A stretch of 64,000 bases of DNA from Brevundimonas diminuta (GTDB lineage: Bacteria; Pseudomonadota; Alphaproteobacteria; Caulobacterales; Caulobacteraceae): NCBI RefSeq assembly GCF_022654015.1, contig NZ_CP073063.1, forward strand, positions 1-64,000, in the 5' to 3' direction. The position numbers and the translations under genes are program-made. The notes beneath the pieces were generated by a model. The model was not told the DNA's origin. It did not search any database and saw only the letters and a list, made by a program, of their open reading frames with translations. Shown here piece after piece: positions 1-11,714 of this stretch; the first letter of the stretch is position 1, and the number at the start of each line of letters is the position of its first letter.

Positions 1-1428
1 CTGACGGATCCGGACCGCATCTGGAGCGAGGCGTCCGTGCGCCTGCGCGCTGAAATCGGCGATGGTCCCTTCTCGTCCTATATCGCCCCGTCGGCCGTCC
101 GCCTGGACAACGCCGGCCATCTGATCCTGGTCACGCCGACCGCCTATGCCCGCGACTGGGTGCGCAAGAACGCCCTGCGTCGCATGAACGAGCTGTGGCT
201 GGGCCTGGACGGCCTGTCGCGCCGCCTCGAAGTGCGCTGCCGCGCCGAAGTGGGTTCGGCCCCGCCGGCCTCGGCCGTGATGCCTGGCAATGTGGTGGAC
301 GCCGCCCCGCGTCTGGCCGCCTTCGCCGCCTCGCCTCAGACGGCGCCCGCCGCCCCGATCAGCGCCGACGGCGCCCGCGCCGTGCGCGCCGCCGGTCTGC
401 AGGATCGCCTGACGTTCGACAGCTTCGTCGAGGGTCAGGGCAACGCCTTCGCCCTGGCCATCGCCAAACAGGTGGCCAGCTGGGCCGACGGACACTTCAA
501 CCCCGTCTTCTTCTGCGGCCCCTATGGCTACGGCAAGACCCATCTGCTGAACGCCATCGCTTGGGAGGCCCAGCGTCTGCGGCCAGAGGCCAAGGTCGTC
601 TATCTGACCGCCGAACGCTTCCTGTCCACCTTCGTCAAGGCGATGCAAGACCGCTCGACCGCCGCCTTCAAGGAAAGCCTGCGCTCGGCCGACATGCTGC
701 TGCTGGACGACGTCCAGTTCGTGGGCGGTAAGACCTCGACCCAGGAAGAGTTGCTCTCGACCCTGACCGCCCTGATCGAGGACGGCAAACGCATCGTCTT
801 CTCGGCCGACCGTGCGCCGATGGCCCTGACCGAGGTCGAGCCGCGCCTGCGCAGCCACCTCGCCGCCGGCCTGACCTGCCCGGTCGAGGCGGGCGACCGC
901 GAGCTGAAGATCGCCGTGGCCCAGAACCGTCTGAAGGCCCTGTCGGCCTTGGGCGTCGTCCAGGGCGAAGCCAACCCCGAAGTCCTGGCCCAGCTGGTGG
1001 ACCGCACCCCCGGCTCGATGCGCGAGCTCGAGGGCGCCGTGAACACCTTGGCCGCCGCTGCGGGCGCGCGCCTGTCGTCGGTTTCGGTGGACGAAGCCTC
1101 GACCCTGCTAGGCATGGCCATGCGCGGCGGCCCCGAGCGCCGCATCACCGTGGACGAGATTCAGAAGACGGTCGCCGACCACTTCAACATGAAGCAGGCC
1201 GACCTGCTGAGCGAGCGCCGCACCCGTTCGGTCGCTCGCCCGCGCCAGATCGCCATGTATCTGTGCAAACAGCACACGACCCGCTCCTACCCCGACATCG
1301 GTCGTCGTTTCGGCGGGCGCGACCACACCACGGTCCTGCACGGCGTGCGCAAGATCGAGGAGCTGATGCCGCAGGACGATCAGATCGCCCGCGACGTCGA
1401 GGCCCTGACGCGCAAGCTGCGGGGCTGA
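1..1428 (+). CDS. dnaA: Chromosomal replication initiator protein DnaA (5' end outside window)
   Basis: DnaA binds DnaA boxes at the origin, opens the duplex and loads the replicative helicase. The frame is open from base 1 without a start, so the first residues lie upstream; the first in-window GTG at 37 is internal to the conserved N-terminal domain. The AAA+ Walker A motif GPYGYGKTH is at about 514-540, Walker B (LLLDDVQF) near 700-725, and the C-terminal box-binding signature GGRDHTTVLH near 1312-1341. The Walker A loop reads GPYGYGKT rather than the more usual GGTGLGKT form. It heads the dnaA-dnaN-recF-gyrB block. Identification is secure. Confidence 0.97.
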   Translation: MTDPDRIWSEASVRLRAEIGDGPFSSYIAPSAVRLDNAGHLILVTPTAYARDWVRKNALRRMNELWLGLDGLSRRLEVRCRAEVGSAPPASAVMPGNVVDAAPRLAAFAASPQTAPAAPISADGARAVRAAGLQDRLTFDSFVEGQGNAFALAIAKQVASWADGHFNPVFFCGPYGYGKTHLLNAIAWEAQRLRPEAKVVYLTAERFLSTFVKAMQDRSTAAFKESLRSADMLLLDDVQFVGGKTSTQEELLSTLTALIEDGKRIVFSADRAPMALTEVEPRLRSHLAAGLTCPVEAGDRELKIAVAQNRLKALSALGVVQGEANPEVLAQLVDRTPGSMRELEGAVNTLAAAAGARLSSVSVDEASTLLGMAMRGGPERRITVDEIQKTVADHFNMKQADLLSERRTRSVARPRQIAMYLCKQHTTRSYPDIGRRFGGRDHTTVLHGVRKIEELMPQDDQIARDVEALTRKLRG

Positions 1429-1434
1429 AGCTGT

Positions 1435-1461
1435 GGAGCAGCGGGTCTGACCCGTTGCTCC
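1435..1461 (+). other. Strong hairpin just after dnaA
   Basis: A 12-bp stem (GGAGCAGCGGGT against ACCCGTTGCTCC, one G-U pair) with a 3-nt loop starts 7 bases after the dnaA stop. No T-run follows, so it is not a standard rho-independent terminator. It could be an RNA-processing or 3'-protecting element between dnaA and dnaN. Confidence 0.5.
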
Positions 1462-1537
1462 CGCCGCGCAATCCGCTAGTGTCCCAGGTCACTTAACCGC
1501 AGCCGCCTTGCGAGTCGGCCGCGCCGGGCGAGACGAC

Positions 1538-2656
1538 ATGCAGCTGACCATCGAACGATCCGCGCTCCTGAAGGCCCTGGGCCATGTGCAGAGCGTCGTC
1601 GAACGTCGAAACACCATTCCGATCCTGTCCAACGTCCTGCTGAGCGCAGGCCGCGACCGGCTGGCCTTCGCCGCCACCGATCTGGACATGGAGATGGTCG
1701 ACGAGGCCGAGGCCCAGGTTCAGGTCGAGGGTCAGATCACGGCCCCCGCCCACACCCTGTACGAAATCGTGCGCAAGCTGCCGGAAGGCGCCGAGGTCTC
1801 GCTGCTCTATTCCGGCGACGATCCGCGCCTCGTCGTCTCGGCCGGCCGGTCGCGCTTCAACCTGCCGGTCCTGCCGGCGGGCGACTTCCCCGTCATGTCC
1901 ACCGACAGCGCCGGCGCCTCCTACGTCCTGCCCAAGGAGGATCTGGCCCGCCTGATCGACAAGACGCGGTTCGCGGTCTCGACCGAGGAAACCCGCTACT
2001 ATCTGAACGGCCTCTATCTTCACACGGTCGCCGAACAGGGCATCCCCCTGCTGCGCGCCGTCGCCACCGACGGCCACCGCCTGGCCCTGGCCGAGACCCC
2101 GGCGCCCGAGGGCGCGGCCGGCGGCCCCGGCGTCATCGTGCCGCGCAAGACGGTGGACCAGGTCCGTCGCCTGCTGGACGACGCCGGCGGCGCGGTGGAG
2201 GTTACCGTCTCGGCCCAGAAGATCCGCTTCCAGATGGGCGAGGCGTCCCTGACGTCCAAGGTCATCGACGGCGCCTTCCCAGACTATCTGCGCGTGATCC
2301 CGCGCGGCAACGACAAACAGGCCGACATCGACAACGCCCTGTTCGCCAAGGCCGTCGACCGCGTCGCCACCATTTCGGCCGAGAAGAGCCGGTCGGTGAA
2401 ACTGGCCTTCGACAACGATCGGGTGAAGCTGACCGTGCGCAACATGGAAGCCGGACAGGCCGAGGAAGAGGTCGAGATCGGCTATTCCGACGAACCGTTC
2501 GAGATCGGCTTCAACGCCCGCTATCTGCTGGACGTCGCCGGCCAGATCACCGGCGAGAACGCCGCCTTCCGCTTCGCCGACCCGGCCTCCCCGACCCTGG
2601 TGCTCGATCCGGGCGATCCGGGCGTGCAATATGTGCTGATGCCGTTGCGTGTCTGA
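1538..2656 (+). CDS. dnaN: DNA polymerase III subunit beta (sliding clamp)
   Basis: The beta clamp is a dimeric ring that tethers DNA polymerase III to the template. The product of 372 residues matches the family length. It begins MQLTIERSALLKALGHVQ, ends with the typical clamp C-terminus [10 protein letters not shown], and shows the three-repeat clamp layout. An upstream TTG at 1508 keeps the frame open, but the ATG at 1538 fits the conserved N-terminus. It lies about 110 bp after dnaA; the next gene overlaps its stop codon by 8 bases, which suggests co-transcription. Confidence 0.96.
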   Translation: MQLTIERSALLKALGHVQSVVERRNTIPILSNVLLSAGRDRLAFAATDLDMEMVDEAEAQVQVEGQITAPAHTLYEIVRKLPEGAEVSLLYSGDDPRLVVSAGRSRFNLPVLPAGDFPVMSTDSAGASYVLPKEDLARLIDKTRFAVSTEETRYYLNGLYLHTVAEQGIPLLRAVATDGHRLALAETPAPEGAAGGPGVIVPRKTVDQVRRLLDDAGGAVEVTVSAQKIRFQMGEASLTSKVIDGAFPDYLRVIPRGNDKQADIDNALFAKAVDRVATISAEKSRSVKLAFDNDRVKLTVRNMEAGQAEEEVEIGYSDEPFEIGFNARYLLDVAGQITGENAAFRFADPASPTLVLDPGDPGVQYVLMPLRV

Positions 2657-3776
2657 CAGCCATGGGAATGGCGGAACAGTGATCCACAAAGCGAGGTGGA
2701 GAGTTTGGACTCCACTCGTGATCTCGTTCTTGGGTCTTAGCGCCTACGTCGGCATTTACGCTTGGTTATCCAGCCTTGAGGGTCGCGAAGATTTCCTTCG
2801 CTCCTTCACGAGTTCCATTACCGACGCGGTCATAACCGTTGCACCAGGTTTGGTGATGCTCGCCCTATGCGGCGAAGCGATACGGTCGCTGTTCTGGGGA
2901 GATTATATCGCCCCCGCTCATCGCGGCGTCCGCTTTCGGATCAACGGTCGCACGCATTTCCTTCTCTGGGAACGAGTGAGGAAGTTCCGCGTCGAAACGC
3001 CCGTGGTGGGCCAAGAGGGTGTGGTCGGATGGGACTACAGTAACGATTTCCGTAGCGAAAAAAGCATAAAGAGTTCGGCGGCGACGACACTGGATGGCGA
3101 TTTCGGCCTCGGCTGGCAAGGTGGGCCAGACGCTGTTTGTGCAACGCTGGAAGATTGGAGATCGCGTCATTCCGACCCCCTAGTCTTTCAAGAAGAGATA
3201 AGCGCTGCGCATCATGACGGCGGTCAGGACGGAACAGACCTTCCGATGTCTTTGACGGTGCGCGCGGACACACGAAAAGCGCTTGGGCCGCTAGTATTGA
3301 TCTGGTGCTGCTTTTTCGCACTGTTCGCCCTGCCGATCTGGATTACGGCCATGGCAGCTCCAAGCGGCCAGGGGCTGACGGTATGGACGAGACTTGCAAG
3401 CGATTGGTCGTTCTGGCTCATCGCACTGATGTATGTCGCGATGGCTCTTTGGCTCGGATATGTCGCCCACCTTCTGACATTCCGCTTTTTTCTGAAGCCG
3501 ACTATCGTGCTGACCCCAGCAGGCTTCACGATCAAGGACGAAGCGGGAGTCCGCTTCACACGCTGGCAAGACGTCGAAGCCTTCGGCATATCCTATGACC
3601 CGAACAATCATCGTGAACGCGTAGGCTGGCGTTACCGGCCCGGCGTTGCCACCGTAGGCGCCTGGGACAAGCCGAGCCTTGATCTGGATGCTTCGGTGGG
3701 CATGGGCTGGCAGGGTTCGGTGCATGACCTTCGCGCTACCTTTGACGAGTGGCTCCGTCGGCACGGCGTCTGCTGA
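2649..3776 (+). CDS. Membrane protein of unknown function with an internal duplication
   Basis: I do not recognise a named family. The 375-residue product has two similar halves, each with two hydrophobic segments (about 20-40 and 58-78; 212-235 and 254-280) followed by a soluble beta-rich part of roughly 90 residues. Residues 150-174 and 348-372 align closely: GLGWQG then a helix ending LEDWRSRH, against GMGWQG then FDEWLRRH. The soluble parts look like membrane-associated PH-type domains, but this is inference. The gene sits between dnaN and recF, where most relatives have none, and its base composition is visibly less GC-rich than its neighbours. Start GTG 2649 overlaps dnaN by 8 bases; GTG 2679 is an alternative. 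Confidence 0.75.
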   Translation: MSDSHGNGGTVIHKARWRVWTPLVISFLGLSAYVGIYAWLSSLEGREDFLRSFTSSITDAVITVAPGLVMLALCGEAIRSLFWGDYIAPAHRGVRFRINGRTHFLLWERVRKFRVETPVVGQEGVVGWDYSNDFRSEKSIKSSAATTLDGDFGLGWQGGPDAVCATLEDWRSRHSDPLVFQEEISAAHHDGGQDGTDLPMSLTVRADTRKALGPLVLIWCCFFALFALPIWITAMAAPSGQGLTVWTRLASDWSFWLIALMYVAMALWLGYVAHLLTFRFFLKPTIVLTPAGFTIKDEAGVRFTRWQDVEAFGISYDPNNHRERVGWRYRPGVATVGAWDKPSLDLDASVGMGWQGSVHDLRATFDEWLRRHGVC

Positions 3777-3786
3777 GCGGATAGAT

Positions 3787-4908
3787 TTGATCCAATCCCT
3801 CACCCTCACCGACTTCCGCTCCTATGCAGGGGCGCGGCTGGAGATGACCTCCGGGCCTGTGGTGCTTCACGGCCCGAACGGGGCGGGAAAGACCAATCTG
3901 CTGGAGGCGATCAGCCTGCTGACCCCCGGAAAGGGACTGCGGGGCGCGACAGCCGCCGAGATGGGCCGGCGCGAGCCGGGCGAGGCCACCGGACGCGCCT
4001 GGGCCGTCATGGTCGAACTGGATGATGAGACGCGGCTGGGCACAGGCGTCCAGGCGGCGGGCGCCGCGCGGCGCATCGTGCGGATCGACGGCGAGACGGC
4101 CCAGCCGGGGCGGCTGCTCGACTACTTGCGTCCAGTCTGGGCCACGCCGGAACAGGATCGGCTGTTTTCGGACGCGCGCGCCGAGCGGCTGAAGTTCTTT
4201 GACCGGCTGGTCTTCGCCGCAGATCCCGATCACGCCGCCAGCGTCTCCGCCTATGAAAAGGCCCTGCGCGAGCGACTGCGCCTGCTGAACGACGCCCAGG
4301 ACGGGCGTGAGGCCGACCCCGTCTGGCTGGACGCCCTTGAGGTTCGGCTGGGCGAGGCCGGAGCCCGCGCCGCCCTCGCCCGCGTCGCCGCCCTGCACGC
4401 GCTTCAGGCCGCCATCGACGCCCGCAGCGATCGCCCCTTCCCCCAGGCCGACCTGGGTCTGGACGGCGCCGCCGAACAGATGGCCGAAGCGGGCGCCGAG
4501 GAGGACGAGATCGCCGCCTCCATCCGCGAGGGCCTGGCCAAGGCCCGCGTCCGCGATGGCGCCGCCGGCCGCTCGCTGTTCGGGCCGCACCGCACCGATC
4601 TGACCGCGCTTCACCGCGAGAAACAGCGCCCCGCCGCCGAAGGCTCGTCGGGCGAGCAGAAGGCCCTGGTCCTGAACCTGATCCTGGCCCAGATCGCGCG
4701 GCTTTCAGATCAGGCCGCCCGCCCGATCCTGCTGCTGGACGAAGCCCCCGCCCACCTCGACGAGGCGCGCCGCGCGGCCCTGTTCGACGAGATCACGGCG
4801 CTGAACCTCCGGGCCTTCATGACCGGCACCGAACGCGACCTGTTCGCCGGTCTGGAAGGCCGCGCCCAGTTCGTACGCGTGGCCGGGGGCGCGCTGGAAA
4901 CCGACTAG
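3787..4908 (+). CDS. recF: DNA replication and repair protein RecF
   Basis: RecF is an SMC-like ATPase that helps load RecA at single-strand gaps and stalled forks. The product is about 373 residues. It shows Walker [15 protein letters not shown] near the N-terminus, the signature [11 protein letters not shown], and Walker [12 protein letters not shown] followed by a conserved C-terminal strand. The frame stays open upstream inside the preceding gene, but family N-termini begin with (M)[12 protein letters not shown], which points to a TTG start at 3787, ten bases after the upstream stop. A non-ATG start and weak ribosome binding site suggest low translation, possibly coupled to the gene before it. 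Confidence 0.93.
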   Translation: MIQSLTLTDFRSYAGARLEMTSGPVVLHGPNGAGKTNLLEAISLLTPGKGLRGATAAEMGRREPGEATGRAWAVMVELDDETRLGTGVQAAGAARRIVRIDGETAQPGRLLDYLRPVWATPEQDRLFSDARAERLKFFDRLVFAADPDHAASVSAYEKALRERLRLLNDAQDGREADPVWLDALEVRLGEAGARAALARVAALHALQAAIDARSDRPFPQADLGLDGAAEQMAEAGAEEDEIAASIREGLAKARVRDGAAGRSLFGPHRTDLTALHREKQRPAAEGSSGEQKALVLNLILAQIARLSDQAARPILLLDEAPAHLDEARRAALFDEITALNLRAFMTGTERDLFAGLEGRAQFVRVAGGALETD

Positions 4909-7479
<2,571 letters not shown>

Positions 7480-7497
7480 TGGCGAAAGGGGCGCGGC

Positions 7498-7938
7498 CTA
7501 CTGGCCGCGTCCGCCCGCGATGAAGGCCTGGATGGTCGGGAAGGCCGCCGTCTGGGGCCGCATGTCCTCGCAGGCGAAGGATTTGATCGCGCCATAGATG
7601 CCGCCGGGCGGCGTTGCCTCCCACGGCGTATCCTCGGAATAGCGATCGGTTTCCGCCCCGTCCGCGCCATAGGTCACCGTCGCGCCTGAACGCGACTGGC
7701 CGTCCGAGCACCGCACCATGACCTCTTCGGTCTCATGGCTGAGATCGGTCGCCTCGCCGCGCGCGGGCACCCGCGCCATCCGTGTCGTGGCTACGCCGTC
7801 CACCGGCGTCAGCGCATCGACATCCACCAGATAGACGGTGGCGTCGCTGCGTGAAAAAGCGGCCCAACTTTCGGCCGCCGATGGCGATGCGATCGCCGCC
7901 GTCGCCAGGATCGCCGCCACGCCGATTGTTCTGATCAT
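7498..7938 (-). CDS. Secreted hypothetical protein, surface-adhesin E-like
   Basis: The product of 146 residues begins with a clear signal peptide (about 1-22, cleaving after SAAE or nearby) and is otherwise a small polar domain with two cysteines. The layout resembles the small surface-adhesin protein E-like proteins found widely in proteobacteria (a short beta domain opening with W..F......YYVD-like residues, here VYLVDVDAL). A strong ribosome binding site (GGGAGGGAAGAG) precedes the ATG. It is convergent with gyrB, with only 18 bases between the stops. The family assignment is tentative and the function is unknown. Confidence 0.65.
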   Translation of the reverse strand: MIRTIGVAAILATAAIASPSAAESWAAFSRSDATVYLVDVDALTPVDGVATTRMARVPARGEATDLSHETEEVMVRCSDGQSRSGATVTYGADGAETDRYSEDTPWEATPPGGIYGAIKSFACEDMRPQTAAFPTIQAFIAGGRGQ

Positions 7939-8025
7939 TCTCTTCCCTCCCCAGGCAAGACGATCATTTCATACCCGCGCGAGCGAGAATTCAATCTCTC
8001 CCGAAGGCTCCGAACGCGTTTTCGA

Positions 8026-8412
8026 TCAGGGCCGATCGCGAGACGGCAGGGCCTCGACCTCTGCGGTCGTCAGCTTCTTTGCGATGCGCACGCGGCACGG
8101 CTGAGGGCCCGTCGCTGGGCTGAGCAGTGAGGCCTGATCGCCGGGACACAGGCGGCTGGATCCCGCGACAGGTTCCAGCGCGATCGACAGGGCGCGGGTC
8201 ATGTCGCGACAGAAGGGAGCTTCGATCTGAAACACCCCGGCGTCGGCTGTTCGGACATAGAGGGTCTGGTCGTTCGGGGCGGTGAAGTTGCGCACCAGAT
8301 TGGGCCGGAAACACTGGCCGGCGTCGGCGCGGCTGGACGTCGCTACGCCCGGCGAGGGCGCACAGGCCGACACGGCGAGGAGAGCCGCCGAAGACAGAAT
8401 GAGACGATGCAT
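8026..8412 (-). CDS. Small lipoprotein, DUF6491-like
   Basis: This 128-residue product has a lipoprotein signal (ILSSAALLAVSAC, with the lipid-bearing cysteine near residue 17). The mature part opens with a CF...VRNF...NDQTLYVRT pattern and carries four further cysteines that could form disulfides. Such small Caulobacterales lipoproteins are usually annotated only as a domain of unknown function. The ATG at 8412 has an AGGAG site 7 bases upstream, so I prefer it to the longer frame starting at 8442. The function is not known. Confidence 0.65.
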   Translation of the reverse strand: MHRLILSSAALLAVSACAPSPGVATSSRADAGQCFRPNLVRNFTAPNDQTLYVRTADAGVFQIEAPFCRDMTRALSIALEPVAGSSRLCPGDQASLLSPATGPQPCRVRIAKKLTTAEVEALPSRDRP

Positions 8413-8438
8413 AGTCAACTCCTGAACACGCCCCCGCT

Positions 8439-10271
8439 TCATCCTGCACGCGTGGGTGATGACGATGCAAGAGCGTCCGCCAGCACCGAAGACCGACGGG
8501 GCGACACGCGCGCCGCCAGATCGCGCGGCAGCGGCGAGGGCTGACCAAGGATCAGGGCGGCGATATGCTCACCGAGCAAGGGCGCGACGCAAAAGCCGCG
8601 CGACCCAAGACCGCCGAGCATATAGAGGCCGTCATCGAGAGGGCCTGCCAAAGGGAGACGATCCGGCGTCGTGGCGCGGACTGCCGCCCGATGCTGCACA
8701 GCCCCCGCCGCCGCGATGCGCTTGGCCAACGCTGGCAGGCGCGCTTCCAAGGTCGCCAGATTTCGCGTGCTGTCGTCCTCGCGCGGCGCCGTGTCGGTGT
8801 CGCCCCGATCATGGGTCGCGCCTAACAACACGCCTTGGCCCGTCGGAACCGCATAGCCGCCCCAGGCCATGGGGTGGACGGTCACGTCCCCGTTAATCCA
8901 GTCCGCCTGCCCCCGAACGGGCGACAGGCGCGGCGTCTGGTCGAACCCATCCAGCAGGGCGGCCGATCCCCAGCCGGCGGCGAGAACCACCGCATCGACC
9001 TCACCCAGCACCGCGTCGTCTTCGCCGATCAGCCGCCAGCAGCCGTCGGCGCGCTCCAGCCGTTTCACGCGCTCAGCGCGCATCTCAATGTCCGAAAGCC
9101 AGGTCGAGAGCACCGCCGCAGGGCGTAGCGCGAACGCCCCCTTCATCAGCAGACCGCCCTGCTCTATCGCTTCGCCGGCGACGGCTGAGGCCGCCCCTTC
9201 GTCGAGCACCGCCATGTCATCGTCATTCCAGATCGGCTGGCGAGCGATCTTTTCGAACCGGGCGGCATCGCGCGGCGCCTGGGGCAGTTGCAGCACGCCG
9301 TGGCCCGTTATGGCGCCCTGGATCGCGGCATAAAGATCGCCCGCCCGCTCCAGCGCCTGGGCGTGCAGGGCGGCGATGCCGTGGTCGCCGGCATCCAGGC
9401 GCGGCGTAACCAGGGCCGCCGGAAAGCCAGAGCCGCCCGCGCCGGGACGCTCGCCCTCGAACATCATCGCCCGGACGCCCTGCGCCTTCAGGGCCCGCAC
9501 CACCGATGCGCCGGCGATGCCCGCGCCGATCACGGCGACGCGGGGCGGCGGCGACGGTTCGAAAGCCGAGGGCAGATGGGCCTCAAGCCGCTCGCGCTTG
9601 CGGCCATGGCCGGGGCGCTTCTCGACGACGAAACCCTGCTCGGCCAGGCCCCGCCGCACGGCTCCGGCGACAGTGAAGGTGGCCAGACGCGCGCCCGGCG
9701 CCGAGCGCTTGGCGATCAAGGCCATCACTTCGGGCGACCACATGGCCGGGTTCAGCGCAGGCGAAAAACCATCCAGGAACCAGGCGTCCGCCGCCCCCGA
9801 CCACTGCTCCAACGCCCAGGCCGCATCGCCTACGCCCACGTCCAGCACGGCGTTGAAGCCCGGCAGATCCACCCGGTGAAAGCCCGGCGTCGCGGCCGGC
9901 CAGTTTGCGATCAAGGCCTCGGTCGCCTCCGCCAGTTCGGGCCAGGCGCCCAGCGCCCGCGCCGCCTCCACCGCCGTCAGCGGGAACCCCTCGACAGAGA
10001 AGATGTGCAGCCGCCCGCCCTCGGGCCGGGTCAGTCGCCACAGATCCAGCAGGGCGGCGATGTTCAACCCCGTGCCGAACCCCAGCTCGGCCACCGAGAA
10101 ATGATCCCGCCCCCTCCAGGCGTTCGGCAGGCCGCAACCCTCCAAAAACACCGCCCGCGTTTCGGCCAGGCCGTCGTCTCGGGAAAAATAGACATCGCCG
10201 AACCGGCCTGAGCGCGGCTCGCCCTCTTCGGTCCAGGTCAGCAGAGGCGAGGCGTCGTCATCAGGCGTCAT
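8439..10271 (-). CDS. mnmC: Bifunctional tRNA mnm5s2U34 biosynthesis protein MnmC
   Basis: MnmC completes the 5-methylaminomethyl-2-thiouridine modification at the wobble position of certain tRNAs. The N-terminal MnmD half (about 1-240) is a SAM-dependent methyltransferase with ELGFGTGLNIAALLDLW and the FLDGFSPALNPAMWS motif. The C-terminal MnmC1 half (about 245-600) is an FAD oxidoreductase with the dinucleotide fold VAVIGAGIAGASVVRALK and the GGSGFPAALVTPRL segment. At 610 residues it is near the usual fused length. It stands alone in its neighbourhood. Confidence 0.92.
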   Translation of the reverse strand: MTPDDDASPLLTWTEEGEPRSGRFGDVYFSRDDGLAETRAVFLEGCGLPNAWRGRDHFSVAELGFGTGLNIAALLDLWRLTRPEGGRLHIFSVEGFPLTAVEAARALGAWPELAEATEALIANWPAATPGFHRVDLPGFNAVLDVGVGDAAWALEQWSGAADAWFLDGFSPALNPAMWSPEVMALIAKRSAPGARLATFTVAGAVRRGLAEQGFVVEKRPGHGRKRERLEAHLPSAFEPSPPPRVAVIGAGIAGASVVRALKAQGVRAMMFEGERPGAGGSGFPAALVTPRLDAGDHGIAALHAQALERAGDLYAAIQGAITGHGVLQLPQAPRDAARFEKIARQPIWNDDDMAVLDEGAASAVAGEAIEQGGLLMKGAFALRPAAVLSTWLSDIEMRAERVKRLERADGCWRLIGEDDAVLGEVDAVVLAAGWGSAALLDGFDQTPRLSPVRGQADWINGDVTVHPMAWGGYAVPTGQGVLLGATHDRGDTDTAPREDDSTRNLATLEARLPALAKRIAAAGAVQHRAAVRATTPDRLPLAGPLDDGLYMLGGLGSRGFCVAPLLGEHIAALILGQPSPLPRDLAARVSPRRSSVLADALASSSPTRAG

Positions 10272-10303
10272 CGAGCGGCTCTAGCACCTTCGTCGCCGAC
10301 ATG

Positions 10304-10331
10304 AAAAAGGCCGCCCCGGTCGGAGCGGCCT
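10304..10331 (-). terminator. Rho-independent terminator for the lipoprotein gene at 10358
   Basis: On the minus strand a GC-rich stem (AGGCCGC against GCGGCCT with a partly paired centre) is followed directly by TTTTT. It sits 27 bases after the stop of the minus-strand lipoprotein gene. Confidence 0.85.
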
Positions 10332-10357
10332 CTTCAAGCTTTGGTGTCGACGTGGCC

Positions 10358-10663
10358 TCAGTGGGCGGCCGCCGGACCACGCGCAGGCTCGGCGGGCGCA
10401 ACAGGCGCGGGCGCGGCGGCTGAGGCGTCGGCGCCCTGCATCGTCGTGGCGGCCTGGGCGGCAGTGTCTTCCTGAATGGCCTGATTGGCCGCCGCTTCGG
10501 CGTCCTTGGCGGCCTGATCGACCGTTAGGGCGGCTTCTTCGGCGCTGCCGGCGGCCTCGACCGCATCGGTGGCGGGCGCTTCGGCCTTTTCTTCCGGGGC
10601 CTTGCTGCAGGCGGCCAGGACCAGGAACGCGGCGGATGCGGCGACGAGGGCTTTGATACGCAT
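10358..10663 (-). CDS. Small Ala-rich lipoprotein of unknown function
   Basis: The 101-residue product has a lipoprotein signal (AAFLVLAACSK, lipid-bearing cysteine at about residue 19). The rest has very low complexity: an Ala/Glu-rich stretch likely to be helical (about 25-75), then an Ala/Pro tail. It contains no recognisable catalytic domain. It is a single-gene unit with its own terminator downstream. It may act as a periplasmic structural or spacer lipoprotein, but that is a guess. Confidence 0.7.
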   Translation of the reverse strand: MRIKALVAASAAFLVLAACSKAPEEKAEAPATDAVEAAGSAEEAALTVDQAAKDAEAAANQAIQEDTAAQAATTMQGADASAAAPAPVAPAEPARGPAAAH

Positions 10664-10684
10664 GAAGATGTCTCCGAAGCTTGC

Positions 10685-10700
10685 GAGACCGGAACGTCTC
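10685..10700. repeat. Short inverted repeat between the lipoprotein gene and motA
   Basis: GAGAC-CGGAAC-GTCTC, nested inside an outer TTGCG...CGCAA pair. It lies upstream of the lipoprotein gene and downstream of motA, so it could be a weak motA terminator (no T-run) or an operator. Confidence 0.3.
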
Positions 10701-10761
10701 TTGGCGCAAACGATAGGGCCGCCGCGCGCGGCAGGGCAAGTTAAGATCAGGAAAGCCGGGA

Positions 10762-11628
10762 TCAGTCGGCGGTGATGCTGTTCAACGCCTCTTCCATCTC
10801 GCTGAACGACGGCTGCGAGGAAGAGGGAATGTCGCCACGGCCGATCTCGACCGAGATTTGGGCGGCGTTGCCGTGCAGGTGGGCGACCAGCACCGACTGG
10901 ATGATCTTATAGTAGGCGGCTTCCTCGTTGATGATCGCCGTCAGGCGCGCCGCGAACGGACCGACCAGACCATAGGCCAGGAACACGCCCATGAAGGTGC
11001 CGACCAGGGCGCCGCCGATCATGCCGCCCAGAACCTCGGGCGGCTCGGTGATCGAACCCATGGTCTTGATGACGCCCAGCACGGCCGCGACGATGCCCAG
11101 CGCCGGCAGGCCGTCGGCCAGGTTCTGAAGCGCGTGCGCGTTTTCCAGATGCTCGTGGTGATGCTTTTCGAGCTGCTTTTCCATCGCATCCTCGACCTGG
11201 TGCGGATCCTCCAGGTTCATCGTCATCATCCGCAGGGTGTCGCAGATGAAGTCGACGGCGAAATGGTCCTTCAGCACCTTGGGGTACTTCTGGAAGATGG
11301 TCGATTCCTTGGGCTTTTCGATATGGCTTTCCAGCGCCACCACGCCCTTGGACTTCATCGTCTTGGTCAGCTGGAACAGCAGCGACAGCAGGTCCTTGTA
11401 GTCCTGCTTCTTCCACTTCGGCCCGGCGAAGGTCTTGCCCAGCCCGCCCATGGCCCCCTTGATCACCGGCATGGAGTTGGAGATCAGGAAGGCGGCGATG
11501 CCCGCTCCGCCGATCGCCATCAGCTCGTGCGGCGCGGCGTGCAAGATCACTTCGAACTTGCCGCCCGAAATGGCGTAGCTGCCGAAGACGAGGCCGAACA
11601 GCAGCACGATGCCGATGATCTGGAACAT
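10762..11628 (-). CDS. motA: Flagellar motor stator protein MotA
   Basis: MotA forms, with MotB, the proton-conducting stator that drives flagellar rotation. The 288-residue product has the expected four membrane segments: two near the N-terminus (MFQIIGIVLLFGLVFGSYAI and the segment around residue 35) and two in the second half (LPALGIVAAVLGVIKTMGSI and GALVGTFMGVFLAYGLVGPF). A large cytoplasmic loop lies between the pairs. The pairing of a proline-glycine motif in helix 3 with EPPEVLGGMIGGALVGT is typical. A TTG-started extension of four residues exists, but the ATG at 11628 matches the family N-terminus. No motB is adjacent. Confidence 0.95.
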   Translation of the reverse strand: MFQIIGIVLLFGLVFGSYAISGGKFEVILHAAPHELMAIGGAGIAAFLISNSMPVIKGAMGGLGKTFAGPKWKKQDYKDLLSLLFQLTKTMKSKGVVALESHIEKPKESTIFQKYPKVLKDHFAVDFICDTLRMMTMNLEDPHQVEDAMEKQLEKHHHEHLENAHALQNLADGLPALGIVAAVLGVIKTMGSITEPPEVLGGMIGGALVGTFMGVFLAYGLVGPFAARLTAIINEEAAYYKIIQSVLVAHLHGNAAQISVEIGRGDIPSSSQPSFSEMEEALNSITAD

Positions 11629-11670
11629 GGAGGCGAACAATCCTGACGCGAGAGGTCGGGACTATCGCCA

Positions 11671-11681
11671 TTAATCATTAA
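11671..11681. promoter_or_regulatory. AT-rich palindrome upstream of motA
   Basis: TTAATCATTAA is a perfect 11-base palindrome about 45 bases upstream of the motA start. The TTAA half-sites are only 3 bases apart, not 7, so it is not a canonical CtrA box. It could be part of a promoter or bind another regulator. Confidence 0.35.
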
Positions 11682-11714
11682 GACGGCGTTTCGCGAACGC
11701 CGCCTTCCCAGTCG

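Noticed and set aside
2680..2688. TGATCCACA, resembling the Caulobacter DnaA G-box
   Set aside because: A single copy inside the coding start of the gene between dnaN and recF. No cluster of boxes, AT-rich unwinding region or other origin feature is nearby.
3679..3786. Longer N-terminus for RecF starting inside the upstream membrane gene
   Set aside because: The extra residues do not resemble RecF N-termini. The family begins at the (M)IQSL segment encoded from 3787.
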